Source: Hymenoscyphus infarciens
Taxonomy: Eukaryota; Ascomycota; Leotiomycetes; Helotiales; Helotiaceae
Direction of reading: 5' to 3'
Assembly (NCBI GenBank): GCA_001414345.1
Contig: LLCB01000179.1
Location: forward strand, 54,716 to 118,715
Length of the DNA stretch: 64,000 nucleotides
Shown: positions 1 to 10,943 of the stretch, in pieces
Layout: each line of letters starts with the position of its first letter
Numbering within the stretch: position 1 is the stretch's first letter
Notes under the pieces: generated by a model
What the model was told of the DNA's origin: nothing
Seen by the model: only the letters and a program-made list of their open reading frames with translations
The model's database searches: none
Translations under genes and position numbers: made by a program

Positions 1-1437
1 TCTTCTGCATATAAATCCCACCAAATAGCAACCCAGATACGGAAGAAAGCATAACGGGAACAAGTCTTAAACCAGCCGAGGTTGCGGAAAGTCCCTCAAC
101 GGCTTGTAAGTAAAGTGGGATGTAGAAGGGTGAACCCAAAACAGCAGCCAGGCCAAAGAAATTTGTGAGGTAGCTGGCGACTAGGGAACGATGGAAAATT
201 GAGTGGCCGGGTGCGAATGGGTGAGAAGCAACTTTCTTTTCGACGAAGATAAAAAGTCCGAGGAGGGGAATGGAGACGCAGCAAGAAATGATGGCGAATT
301 TTGATTTCCAGGAAACGTTGCTACCGCGGTCTATACCAACAAGGAGGGTGAAAACGACAAAAACGAGCGGGAAGGTACCAAGAAAGTCGACTTTCTTGAG
401 CTTTGATAGCCAATGAGAGTTTTCGGCTTTGGGGAGGCGGAGGAGGAAGTAAACTGCTATGGAAGCTACTCTGCAGAGAGGAAATTGTCCCAAGAATGCC
501 TTGTAAAATTTAGCATTCGTGTGATTGGAATCATACCATCTCCATCCGATTGAGTCTGCCAAAATACCGCCTAAAGGAGCTCCAATTGAAGAACCAAGTG
601 TATAGACAATCTTCACATGGCCCTGCCACGTACCTCTACTTCTCAGTGGAACAATATCACGGAGTAAGATACTAACAACCGTGGTCATACCTCTACCACC
701 AATACCTGCAAATGCTCTTGCGGCAACCAGTTCGTTTAACTTTCGAGCAAGACCGCAGAAGAGACATCCAATACCGAAAATTGAATAGGCGAAGAGAAGA
801 CAAGGTTTTCTTCCAAAAATTTCAATCAGTTATCCATAGAGTGGTTGAAAACTTGTTAATGTGAGGAAATATCTACATAGGGAGCATTTCTCAAGTCGTC
901 TCGCGATAGAGTAAAAGCAGCAGTAGATACTTCAGGTCTGTGCCTGCCTACTAGTTTCATTATCCTAACTTTCTAGGGAAATTCAAGGCAATTAACCTAA
1001 ATACTTGGAACACTTTCATAATAACCCAGATAGTTGGAACAATCAAATTCAATTATCCCAAGCTATTGCACTCGCAATATGCCGGAGAAGCTGTTCCTCG
1101 GAACAAATGTAACAACGAAGCAAAACAACAAGACAAAATGCAGATTTGCAGTAGTTCAAACATGTTCAAGAAGAACTAGGAAAGAAGAATTGTTCATACC
1201 CCGATAGAAACAGCTGGAAACAACATAGCCATCTTCGCCATCATATCGCTCTGTCCCCTCAAATAGCGGGTTTACAACTTGACTGGTTTCCACATCGCTA
1301 CTGCTTTCAGAATTTTTATCACTATTCGCGACCTTGTTTCCTGTGCCACTCCCATAAGTGCTATCAACATTGCCTATGAGGGAGGTCGTCTCAGTCAGCT
1401 CGGCATTCTCAGGGTGGTTCCGTCTGGAGCGTGTCAT
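1..1437 (-). pseudogene. MFS multidrug/basic amino acid exporter (DHA14-like), broken and truncated by the window edge
   Basis: The N-terminus starts with ATG at 1437 and gives a hydrophilic cytosolic tail ending near 1205. From about 870 down to 1 the minus strand reads as a DHA14/Vba-type transporter: FLTLTSFQPLYG, then an FGRKP signature, LFAYSIFGIG, AGIGGRGM, a GAPLGG motif, GWRW, and a final segment beginning SPFYIPLYLQAVEG that runs off the edge. This family exports drugs or basic amino acids across plasma or vacuolar membranes by proton antiport. Two defects are visible. A TAA at 830-832 sits in frame between QPLYG and LIEIFGRKP, where the family has a charged residue. The 340 bp between the tail and FLTLTS do not encode the expected first membrane helix. 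The GWRW motif is followed by about 12 extra residues that may be a decayed intron. I call it a pseudogene. An unusual splice form that skips the TAA is possible but would have to remove part of the signature. Confidence 0.62.
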
Positions 1438-2648
1438 ATTCCGGAAATCCTCGAATTGAAGGAAGGAAGAAAATCTCCGAACCGAATTTGAGAAATTGAA
1501 TCGTAACTAAATAAAAATGGTAAAGAGCAGTAGATAAAAAGTGGGAGAAGAGAGAGAATGTTGAGAAGGTGGGATATTTAACAGCGGGCTCAAATTCGGC
1601 ATTGTCCCTCCAAAGTTCGTGACGCTCACTAACCGCATCTTCACTAAAACACACTCATCACCATCTACCAACAATGATAGTGTCGCGAAGGTATGCTACG
1701 TCTCCTGCTGATCATGATTTCTCTAACATATTTACAGATCTGCTCGAGAGAGAGTCGCGTCTGCATGTCCCCGATACGAGACCCCCCACTTACCCCGCCT
1801 CCCGCCTCTTCAATACATACTCGTATCTTGAAGTCTTTATGAAGCTCTTCTAAAGCGATGGGTTGCATGGCAGTGGGAGAGCCTCAGGGCTCTGCCAACA
1901 TCATACAATGACCGCTTGACAACGAGATGCGCGGGTCGCACGAAGCCATACCATAAAGTCTGATGCGGCATCAACAAGTGTTGGAGGTGGCGACGGTGTT
2001 AGTGTAAAACACCAGCGGATTTGAACTAGGATATCGTAACTGGATATGGGCAAAGAAGGTCATGAGATAGTCAACTGCCGCATTGCGCTTGTGTAGTGTA
2101 GTAGTTTTGAGAGTTGATGCACGTTTTTGCATTTCAATTTCTATCATTGTTATTGCCTCGTTTGTTATCCCCCCCAGTGAGGCGCAGGTAGCATACTGAT
2201 TTCCACCAGGATTCGAATATATATATATATTTTTCGGATGGAATTTGGTCGTCAATTGCGCACTCTCGTCATAGCCGGGGTGCACGTGACACGAGGCTAG
2301 GTTGAGCGCTCCTTCCCTTCTTGTAGAAGATGCCAACAAAGCAATTCTTGCCGCCTGTGTCGAGGAGGGAAGGAACGACTAAGACTAAGTCCCCGACAAT
2401 ACTCCACCTCCAAACAGCAAATCTTCAAAGCTATCGCTATCCCGTTCCCCCATCCCTTCCTCTTTTCATTTCTTGTGGTAATCTAGTCAAAGGTCAAGAT
2501 CAAGGTACGGCCTTAACCTCCAACACCCCAACGTCGAATAAGCAGCACGAGATTATCCAGCACTTTATACTAACCAAACTCTACAACGACAACCCCTATC
2601 TACAAGGCCGAGAAAAGAACTAAATACACCCATAAAAGTCACCTCACC
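1438..2648. other. Intergenic, no gene recognised
   Basis: This stretch has no reading frame with family resemblance. It contains a short TA-rich run near 2218-2230. The plus-strand ORF at 2330-2623 is open for 97 codons but has no recognisable motif or plausible splice partner. Confidence 0.5.
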
Positions 2649-3276
2649 TCACTTCCCCGCCCCCTTCAATCTTTCAATCATCCTCCTCTCCCTTCCAAAC
2701 TCCTCAACTCCACCACCCTCTCCGCCCCCGCGCCCGCCCCCGTCCCTCCCAACGGATTCCCCTTCCTCTCCAAATACTCCGTACCGATACCTAGTCCTCT
2801 CCCCCTCAATATTCAAAATCAGCCCCTGAGGCAGCTTCTTCTTAGGCGGGGTACCCATAGCTCTCGAAGACCGCGTACCGGGCGGCGGTGAGAAGGGAGA
2901 GATGAAGAGAGACCAGTGTTTGAATACGGGTGCCCCGCCTAGGGAACGCACGATGTAGACTTTGCGGTATTCATCGGGCGTGTAGGGCGTGGGTGGTTCG
3001 GTGGAGGAGAGGGATGAAGAGTAGCGGATTCTGCCGGTGGATTTGGAGACTTCGCACCAGGTTTCGGTGGTGGCTTCGTAGTGTTTTGTCCATTCTGTCG
3101 CGGTTTCTGAGTTTTCCTGTGGTTTGGGCTTTGATTTTCATTTTGCTGCTGCTGCTTTTTTGGGAGCTGTTTTTTTCTGGGTTTGTCTGGGGTCGGAGAA
3201 CTCTTTGGGTTTGCTTTGGTTTTGGTTTTGGGTTTGGTTTTGGTTTTGGTTTTTGAATTGCTCTTTCGGGTGGCAT
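2649..3276 (-). CDS. Uncertain small hypothetical protein
   Basis: From 3137 down to the stop at 2649 one minus frame is open and looks protein-like: it contains EWTKHYEATTETWCEVS, then PDEYRKVYIVRSLGGAPVF, the motif HWSLFISPF and a Gly/Glu-rich tail. It has no ATG of its own and is closed upstream by TGA at 3138-3140. An ATG at 3276 opens a different frame encoding a Lys-Pro repeat from GGTTTT-type DNA, so an intron (acceptor possibly just before 3116) or a frameshift must join the two. I do not recognise the family and no function can be assigned. It could also be a decayed gene. The boundaries are those of the two open frames. Confidence 0.33.
3206..3254. repeat. GGTTTT-like microsatellite
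   Basis: Imperfect head-to-tail GGTTTT and GGGTTT units lie on the plus strand. The minus strand reads as alternating Lys-Pro codons within the uncertain gene at 2649-3276. It is an internal simple repeat, not a telomere. Confidence 0.8.
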
Positions 3277-4627
3277 GGTTGAGATAAAGGCAATGGGAAG
3301 TATTTTGGTCTTTACTCGGCCTCTGGGTTGTGAAAGATGATCTGCAAGAGTCGATATCCAGTGGTCGTAACTCGTATCGAGGTTCCGATGAATACAGGAG
3401 ATAGCCGTCAACAATTCATACCCACAAACAAAGGAAACAAAGGAATCCAAGATAACGCCTAGACCTATAAGAAAACTTAAACACATAAAGAAAAGGGATA
3501 TGCAGGTGGTTCCAAAGGTTACGAAGCCACGAGTATCCTATTGAATTTCTACACGTAAGTACGTGCATGGGATTAGACGCCTATCAGTAGGTTACATCGT
3601 GAGTCTTCAAAGTTTCAAGATTTGAATTATCGCGCAATAAGAAATCGGGAATTGAATGCGAGCTAAGACTTGGCATCTGTCATAGATATACATATAGTGC
3701 CTACTCTAAACAGAAGAAGAAACGCACCGAGTGATAAATAAAACCAAGAAGAACTACCATACCAGTCAGCTCGCGAGTTACAAACTGTCTACCTCGCAAG
3801 TAAGTCATGGGTTACTCGCCAGTAAGCTGTCAATCAACTCGTGGATATCCGTTAGCCGTGGTGAAGTTTGTCAAACAAGCCACGAGTTATCCACCAGTAA
3901 GCCATGAGTTATCCACGGCTAAGCCAACAATCACGCCAACTCTCATCCACTCAACTGAATTTATTTTCTTGAGAAAATTTACTTGGTTACTAACCCAAGT
4001 CACAAAAAGTCACAATCACCTCGCACCTCAACCCAAGAAACGAAAAAGCAATAGAGGAGATATGATTCATATTCTCCACTGCTCTCCTCTACTGGTAAAC
4101 GATCCATACTAATTAAAAAGAAGAGGCGCCACACTAATACAAACTTGCAAGTTGCATCCCAACCCACCCTATACCCTATACACCAAAAGCATATTCACAT
4201 TTTCCTCTCCAACGCCAGAAGGTAATGAATGCCATCCACAAACAGACAAAAAGTAGAAAAAAAAGCCAATCAATGCCAATCTGAATAATTCCAACATCCC
4301 ATCCCATCCAGTTTCGAAGTCATACTCAAAATAACTTCATGCCCATCTCCTTCCATAAACAACCATCAACAGCTAGACCAATGCGGGTATCCATGAAAAG
4401 TCCGCACCACAGTCCCCGTCACCTCTGAACCGAAAAAGAAAGACAGAAGAAGCATATTTTTTATGTGCATTAAGAAGGAATTTTAAGGTAAAGCAGAAGA
4501 TGCACGTTCATTCGAGGAGAACACAAAGAACTTGTTGTAACAATTTCTCAAATGCGACCGCGAGGCCGCTCGAGACCTACGCTCTCGTAAAAAGACAAAG
4601 GAAAGACGCTATTTGATATGTTCCCCA
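3277..4627. other. Intergenic with short degenerate direct repeats
   Basis: Between about 3770 and 3930 the phrases GAGTTATCCAC and CAGTAAGCC/CTAAGCC recur several times with small changes, suggesting a decayed minisatellite. The rest shows no coding signal. The part from about 4100 to 4627 is probably the 3' UTR of the BAR gene. Confidence 0.45.
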
Positions 4628-6177
4628 TTAATACCTATTGAGGCTCGTCGAGCTCATATCGGCTCGCTTCATGGGTAGTGGTGGAGGTGGTTTCTTCGAT
4701 CTACTTGGTGGGGGTGGTGGCGGACCTTTACGACCATTTGTAGCAGCTGGCGGCGGGTAATTCCGACTTGCTACACTGCCGTGCGAAGTTGCAGGACTGA
4801 CAGAGCGTTCACCATATGATCGATCAGGACTACCACTATTCAAAGTGGAGTCGTCTGATGGGTCGCAGAAGAGATCTCCGTTACCATTGGTATTGACACG
4901 GTTCGAAGGGCGAAGGGTGGCTCTCAAACTTCCGAAATCTTGTTCTTTGTGAGGATTGGAGCTCTTTCGTGTTTCGGAAACAGGAGTGGTCTCTCGATGA
5001 ATGGTTGTAGGACCTTGAAATGTAGAGGCGCGAGTGAGAGCGTTTCTTCCAGGGCGAGGGGACTCATAGTCCGAGTAATCCTCGGGGCTGTTCAAAACAG
5101 GGTTGAGTCGGGAGGAGGAAGGAACGCGACCTTGTGATCTGATGGAGGGGCGGACGGGTTCTTCGGGTAGTGGTGGGGGTTCATCATGGCTGGTGTATCG
5201 CTCCTGGTATGAGTGTGCAGTATTGGATCGAGCTCGTGGAGCTGGTTTTCGGTGGTTGTGGGTTGGAGACGAGGTTTGTCTGGTTTTCAGATTAGCATAT
5301 GTAAAGCAGTTGATACTTTTGTAAACCTACCCAGCAGGCCAGTCTCTCTTCAATTTCAAGAGTTCGTCGCGACACCTATCATGGTATTCAAGTTCGGCAT
5401 CAACAAATGCTCCGAGATCCGCGACGCTGTCAGCTTCGGCCTCCTTGATGTCCTGCATCCGCCTATACACATCCTCACTTGACTCCTCATATTTGGCCTT
5501 CTGGGAACGGAGCTCTTCCTCGACCCGGAAATCCTCCTTCTTGGCCTTTTGCATCTTGGAGAGGGAGGCATCGTATGCAAGTCTGCGGTTTTCGAGCTTC
5601 TTTCTAGCAGCCTATGCAAAGTTAGTAAATGGGGTACTGTTCAAAATATGCAGAATCTACCTGATATTCCTTCATCATTGCCAAAGATCGCTCAAGAGAT
5701 TCGAGCCATCCATTGGTAGCGTTCACAACAAAAGTATCCTGGCATCTTCCGATTCTCTCGTTGGCTCTACCCATGCCTGTAACCCAGTTAGAAAAACAAT
5801 CCCACGAGTAAGGAGGGGGGAAATCGTACTGATCAGACAATTTCCAAACTCGGAATCTGGCTCGAAATCCTCTCCATGTGTGATCATAGTTTGTCCCAAA
5901 TATGCAACCGGCAGTGTCTTCTCCTTATCTTCGACTTCGTTTCGCTTTGAGAGTGACTTGACGTAGGATGTCATTGACTTGTGCAATTTATTCATTCCTA
6001 GCAGATGTTAGATGGTGGTCATAAGCATCATTGACTCGGGATTGGCATACCTTCATGCCTAAGATCCATCTCCATCTCCATGGCCTTGAAGTCGTCCGAG
6101 ACGTTCGTCTTGACCTCCCCACCCATCTTCTCGCCAGCCCATTGCTTGACCCGGCCAAGCTTCTTGTTGATATTCAT
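4628..6177 (-). CDS. BAR-domain protein (Rvs167/endophilin-like, no SH3)
   Basis: The spliced CDS is complement(join(4628..5279,5331..5611,5661..5776,5830..5997,6051..6177)). All introns are GT-AG and the product is 447 aa. The N-terminus MNINKKLGRVKQWAGEKMG matches the amphipathic start of fungal BAR proteins. Residues up to about 230 form the BAR coiled-coil dimer module (FKAMEMEMDLRHEGMNKLHK, LERSLAMMKEYQAARKKL, AELEYHDRCRDELLKLK). The tail is disordered and rich in Ser and Pro, with a PPPPPP run and KKPPPPLPMKR near the end that look like SH3-binding sites. Such proteins bind and bend membranes at endocytic actin patches. The absence of an SH3 domain separates it from canonical Rvs167 and suggests it recruits SH3 partners through the proline tail. 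The family call is firm. The exact cellular role is inferred. Confidence 0.9.
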
Positions 6178-9100
6178 AGTGGCGGATTGCTCGTCTTACG
6201 AGTGTCTCTCGTCGATTGTTGTTGGGATTGCTAGGTGTCTAGCAGATCCGAAGGGTAGATTCGTGGAGGGTGCTTCTCCTTTCGTGTTGATGGTGGAATG
6301 CCAATGCAGAGGTCGGTGTCGTCACGAGGAGAGATCAACAAGCCACCTAGTTTGGGTGATTATCCAGAAGGCGGTTGAATGATGGTTGGTGGATTCTTGG
6401 GACAGATGCCACACTGGCGCAGTAACAGAAGAAGCGACCGTGTTGGGACGAAGAGTCCTTGATCAGAAACAGGCAGATCCCAACAAATAGGAGAAATAGT
6501 GGGAGGTGCTTAAGAGAGTGATATGATCCTTGTTTTTGGTGTGGTGGTGTCACCGGTGTGGTCCAAGGTTGTTGGTGGAGCAAGAAGTGAAAGTCGAGTT
6601 GGGAGGGAGGAGGGAGGAAGTGGTGGGTTGGTAGGAGTTGCAACGACTGCGGATCGACGCTTCCCTTTGAGACAAGGTTTGGAGGTACAGTAGATGCGAA
6701 TGCTGGGCTGGCTGGCAGTCCCAAGTGTAAGTGGAGCAGAAGGCAAAAAGAAATCCAAGTTGTTGGAGAAATGAGGTGAGTTGAGTCTTGAGATAAGAAA
6801 AAAGGAGGTGCGGGAGGGTTCTCTTGGCCTGTTGAGTTCGAGTGGGGGGGAAAGGAGTTGGACGTTTATGCGAGGAGGGGAGGAATCACAATTTAGAAAA
6901 AGGAAGAATTCGGAGGAGTGAATGTTCTCATTCTTGTTCGCCAGTCATGAGAGAAGCGATGCGAGACTAATTATTAATGGGATTAGGATGGGATTAGGAT
7001 GGGATTAGATGGGATTGAGATGGGATTGGGATTGGATTGGCGGGTTGAATGTGACCTGGCACTGTTACTTACGAGAGGCCGAGGACAAAGTATTTAGTAT
7101 TTCTATATCTTACCAGGGGTAACCCAAGATGCGGCTATAAAGCTGCGATGCTTTGCTTTGCTGGCCTCTCCAACCCTCTTTGTCCAAACAGCAACAAGCG
7201 AAACAAACATTTTTTTCCCGAAGCGCGCGCAGCCAAGGTCTTAGCTATCCAATCACCGTCTGCAATATTTAATGCCATTAAAAGATACACCGAGCGGGGC
7301 AATCAATGCTTGATTACTATTCATCTTGGTTACAGTAAAATATGCTTGAATCCTGCATCTCGATTCTCGAATGCTTGTTGGAACTTGGAACTTGGGAGAT
7401 GGAAAAAAAAAGGGGGGTTCATGATGGCCTGATTCCACGGAACACGACGAGTGACTGGAGAGATCCGTCTACTCCGAACCTCGATTCGATTCGCGCCCAT
7501 CAAGCGGCTCTACCCAAGGACCTTCATCCGGCCACCATCTCTTGAAACCAACACCAACCTCGCCCAGATGGCGATATTTTTAGCATAACCAACCAGTTTC
7601 TCAAAGTTTCAAGCCAAAATATTAGCCCAAACCCAAACCCAATCGCCTATCTGACGTTTGCGCTGTCGTAAGGCGTGGCGAACCAGAGTCCACCGAGCTG
7701 ACCGCAGCTAAGAAAGTTCTAGCCAGCCGTCAAGTACCGCTCTGTATCGGTGCCGGGAACATCACGACGGAGTACATTTACGAAGGACCGTATGTTACTA
7801 TCCCCCCCCTTGATTACATTGTACGGTGCACAGACATTGCCATACTAAAACGACCGTGCGCATACAATGTAATTAGGGGGGGGGATAGTATGATTACTTG
7901 CGATTCCCCATTTATTACAACTGGGATTCTGTCCTTTTCTTCCTTCACAGCAGTGAACTGTGGTTCAAGATGTCTTGCAAGTTGCAAGTTGCAATCCCTG
8001 GATCCTCCTTACTGAAAACCTGTTATTCTTCCGCTTCTTCGTCAATGCCTCTCTGCTTCAGATGTCATATCAAAGTCGTCATGTCGTTCTCGTTCCCCAA
8101 AAGATTCCCCCTTTGCATCTCCTCGCACGTTCAGCGGGAGGACGGGAGTCCGTTATCAAATTGATCCGCCCCTCGCCCATCTTCAGCCTCCAAACTCCCT
8201 CTTTTACCCCAGATTCCAGTGTGCTTGATTCCCTTGGCATTTCCTCATTCTTGCCATTCTTTCCATCTTCCGGGGCTTCCAATGCTGGTGCACAGATAGA
8301 TGCAGATGAAGACGACAGCAAAGCACGTGTCTGGATAGATTCCGATGGTTCCGAATCTTCAAATGTATGGGTGCTGTTTCAGATTCGCACGATTTTCGAC
8401 GCCGATCGCTAACCCAGTTCTTGCGAGTTGATTCGATTGATCTTCAGATGATATGGTCTGGATTGGGGCTGAGTAATTTGGTGAGAGAACCATCTGGCTG
8501 GGGGTTCATATTTCCATATTTCCGAATTTCCTATTTTGCGTTCGAGTCCAAAGAATCTGATTTTTGGAGATCGATGTACACGTGAAGTAAGGAAGTTCCT
8601 CCCTCGATTCAACCCAGCAACCGAAAGATCCGTACAAAAAAATCCAAGCCAATTCTTTTTTTTTCTTGGAGTCTTTTCGTGAGACCGGATGAAAGTTTAA
8701 ATACAAATCATGATGAAACCACATTACATCACTTTGCTTCACGAACCCTTCCTCCACATCCGGTACTCCCGTTTCTCTGGGGTCTTGCTTGTTGAAAGGA
8801 CTATATTTGGATCAATTATAGGCTTCTCTGACACAAAATCAATGGTGGGATATTTGGTTTTTTGCTTGGTGTCGTCTTTTCTGCCGGACTTTTTCTCCTT
8901 ACTTCGGTTTTCTTTGTGTCTTGCTTGCATTCTTGCCAGATTGCTATGATTTACTCCCCAGGTTTGGATTCTGACGGAATGATATCTCAGGGTTATCAAA
9001 AGCCACGGCTCAGCGGAGAAGCAAGTTTTTGTTATTCTCAAATCTCATCTACGTTCCTTTCTGCTTCCTTGCGTAGCGTTTTCTCTCCACAACTACCTTC

Positions 9101-9262
9101 TATTTTGTTTTCAAGCTACGGTCGAAGTTTTAAATCCATAAACTAGCTTGGCTAGCTCATGATGGATAACAAGCATTAGCTCACGTCGTTCTTAACTCCT
9201 GCCTAGCACAATTTAGTATTACCCTAGAGACTAGGATAATTTAAACTTCATAGAGCGACCTA
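6178..9262. other. Long gene-poor stretch upstream of the BAR gene
   Basis: About 3 kb with no supported gene. It has a run of direct GGGATTAGGATGGGATTAGAT-like repeats around 6978-7040, G/A-rich tracts at 6780-6900 and the foldback element listed separately. Several ORFs of 60-150 codons exist (for example 7960-8412) but none shows domain motifs. The portion next to 6178 should hold the BAR promoter. Confidence 0.5.
7796..7890. repeat. 95-bp foldback (MITE-like) inverted repeat
   Basis: The arms 7796-7831 and 7856-7890 are near-perfect reverse complements of about 35 bp, beginning TACTATCCCCCCC and including ATTACATTGTA. They are separated by a 24-bp spacer. Both ends carry TACTATCC/GGATAGTA, so a TA target site is plausible. 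It has no coding capacity. Confidence 0.7.
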
Positions 9263-9515
9263 CAGACTCTAGGAGTCTAGTTGTAAAGAACAGAATAAAG
9301 TCTAAAAAAAGTTAAAATAAAGGATAAAATGACAGCTAGCTGTAACAAAAAAAATAAAAAATCAAGGGCCAGATAAGTGAGCATTGGTGGAAAGTTGCGT
9401 AATATTAGGTAAAAGGACCTAAAAAGGTTAAAAAAGCTCTAAAAGTTAATAAAAGCGCCTAAAAAGTCTATACTGGGATTAATACACTTTCTCGGCTCCC
9501 GGTTGAAAGGGTCTG
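9263..9515. mobile_element. 253-bp TA-flanked MITE, nearly unmutated copy
   Basis: The element begins CAGACTCT and ends AGGGTCTG (8-bp imperfect terminal inverted repeat) and is flanked by TA on both sides (9261-9262 and 9516-9517), as in Tc1/mariner/pogo-type elements. Its reverse complement aligns over its whole length with the fragments 45277-45284, 51877-52059 and 55085-55126. Most differences there are C-to-T or G-to-A, so this copy has largely escaped RIP. It carries no ORF. Near 9335 it has TCATTTTA-TCCT-TTATTTTA on the reverse strand, where the other copy holds a transposon flanked by that same octamer. Confidence 0.82.
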
Positions 9516-10943
9516 TATCTGCTGTTTTCGCGAGACTGTTTTTACCAGTTTGCTGACATATCTGCCTCATCGCCCAAGTGGTTCAATTCTTGGGAGTAGG
9601 CAGAGGTCAAGATGGCAGATGTCCAGTGTCAAGTCTGCTGAGGCGAAAATCTAAGCTTGGTGTGTGAATTTCCCCGGTTCTCGCGTTTTCGAAGTTGTGG
9701 TTAGAAAACGGTGATTGAAGTCTGTGAATCAAGGACGAATTCTGTATGCTGCACGGTTTGTGACTCTACCACCATGGGGTGCAGGAATCCGTAACTAACA
9801 ACAGTAGAATGCCTCAGCTCTGCATCGCCGGATGTTCGACCAAAACTCGGAAAAGCAATTTAATTGTTCTACACGACTAGAATACTCATTTTGTTGTTAT
9901 CGTTATTCTTCTAGAAGTGTTAGGTCAACTGTAGAGGGGACAGTGCGAGGGGCCTAGCCCCCTCCAACTTGAAGTCTCCAAGATGGGTTTTTGAGAAAGA
10001 GCTTGCTTCTTCGGACTCGAGAACTCACGTATTTCAAGTGAAGCTACTACTTTTACTACAGTCAGTGCTTTTTTCATTGTAGTTAGATTCCTGGTTGTGC
10101 GTCTCGCAAGTCACTATTTCTCTTATCATCGCATCGCTGTGCTAGCCGTGATGAAAGGTTTAGTACACCCGTGTCGTGAGATTAAGCTAGCGGCGGCGAA
10201 AGTAATGCGAGGAGTTGTGAGTTGACTTGACTTGAGTTCTGAGTAAACTTTGGACCCTCTTTGGACACTCAACTCGGCTATTGAGTGGTTGGGTATGGGT
10301 TTCTTGTGAACCACGCTGCTTAACCCTTTACTTTCTTTTTTGAAATCTATTTAATCCTTTGCCGTTGAATTTACTGGGGTATTTAGATAGCGGAATGTGT
10401 GGGATAGGTCATGAATGAATGATTGCGATACACCCATCCCCCTCGTTTACTGTTTGTCCGACGGTGCAACAGACCTCCCGTGTTCCATAAATTGAGCGGA
10501 AAGAGTTTTAATAACCAGATTTGGGAGAATATGGTGTTTTCACTGGGCATTATTCTCTATTGATAAGCAAACCACGTAAAGCCCCCGTTACTTCTCTTCC
10601 CTTCCGTCGGTTCGAAGAAATACGATCGTAAAAGATTATTTTAGACGAGAAGCTCAGCTTTAGTGGGAAAATCGCAAGTTAGTAAGTAGTCAATCACATC
10701 ATTGGGGAGATTTCAAACTCATTGCAGACCTCGTAACGGTTTTTTTTTTGTAAGTGTAAGCTGGGAGTAGTTGCATGTCCGAAGCGGACGAAATATGGAC
10801 GTATGCCAAGATTGATAATCAATCCATTGTCATCAACAAATGGAATACCCAGTGTAATTTCCATCAATGTATATAAACACCACATCACAACCCAAGAACC
10901 CCTCATTCTTCTCATTCACCTCACACATCGAGCAAAAGTGATC
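9516..10943. other. Intergenic and presumptive promoter of the epoxide hydrolase gene
   Basis: No gene is supported. The ORF at 10126-10314 has no motif. A T-run lies at 10740-10749. The last 150 bp before 10944 are rich in C and A, as usual for a fungal 5' leader. No tRNA or rRNA was recognised. Confidence 0.45.

Noticed and set aside
3206..3254. Telomere-like GGTTTT run
   Set aside because: The units are irregular, internal to the contig and not the TTAGGG type expected in this group.
7960..8412. 150-codon plus-strand ORF
   Set aside because: Composition resembles random translation, with no domain and no plausible splice sites.
9575..9600. GTGGTTCAATTC resembling a tRNA T-arm
   Set aside because: No acceptor stem, D-arm or anticodon arm fits around it.
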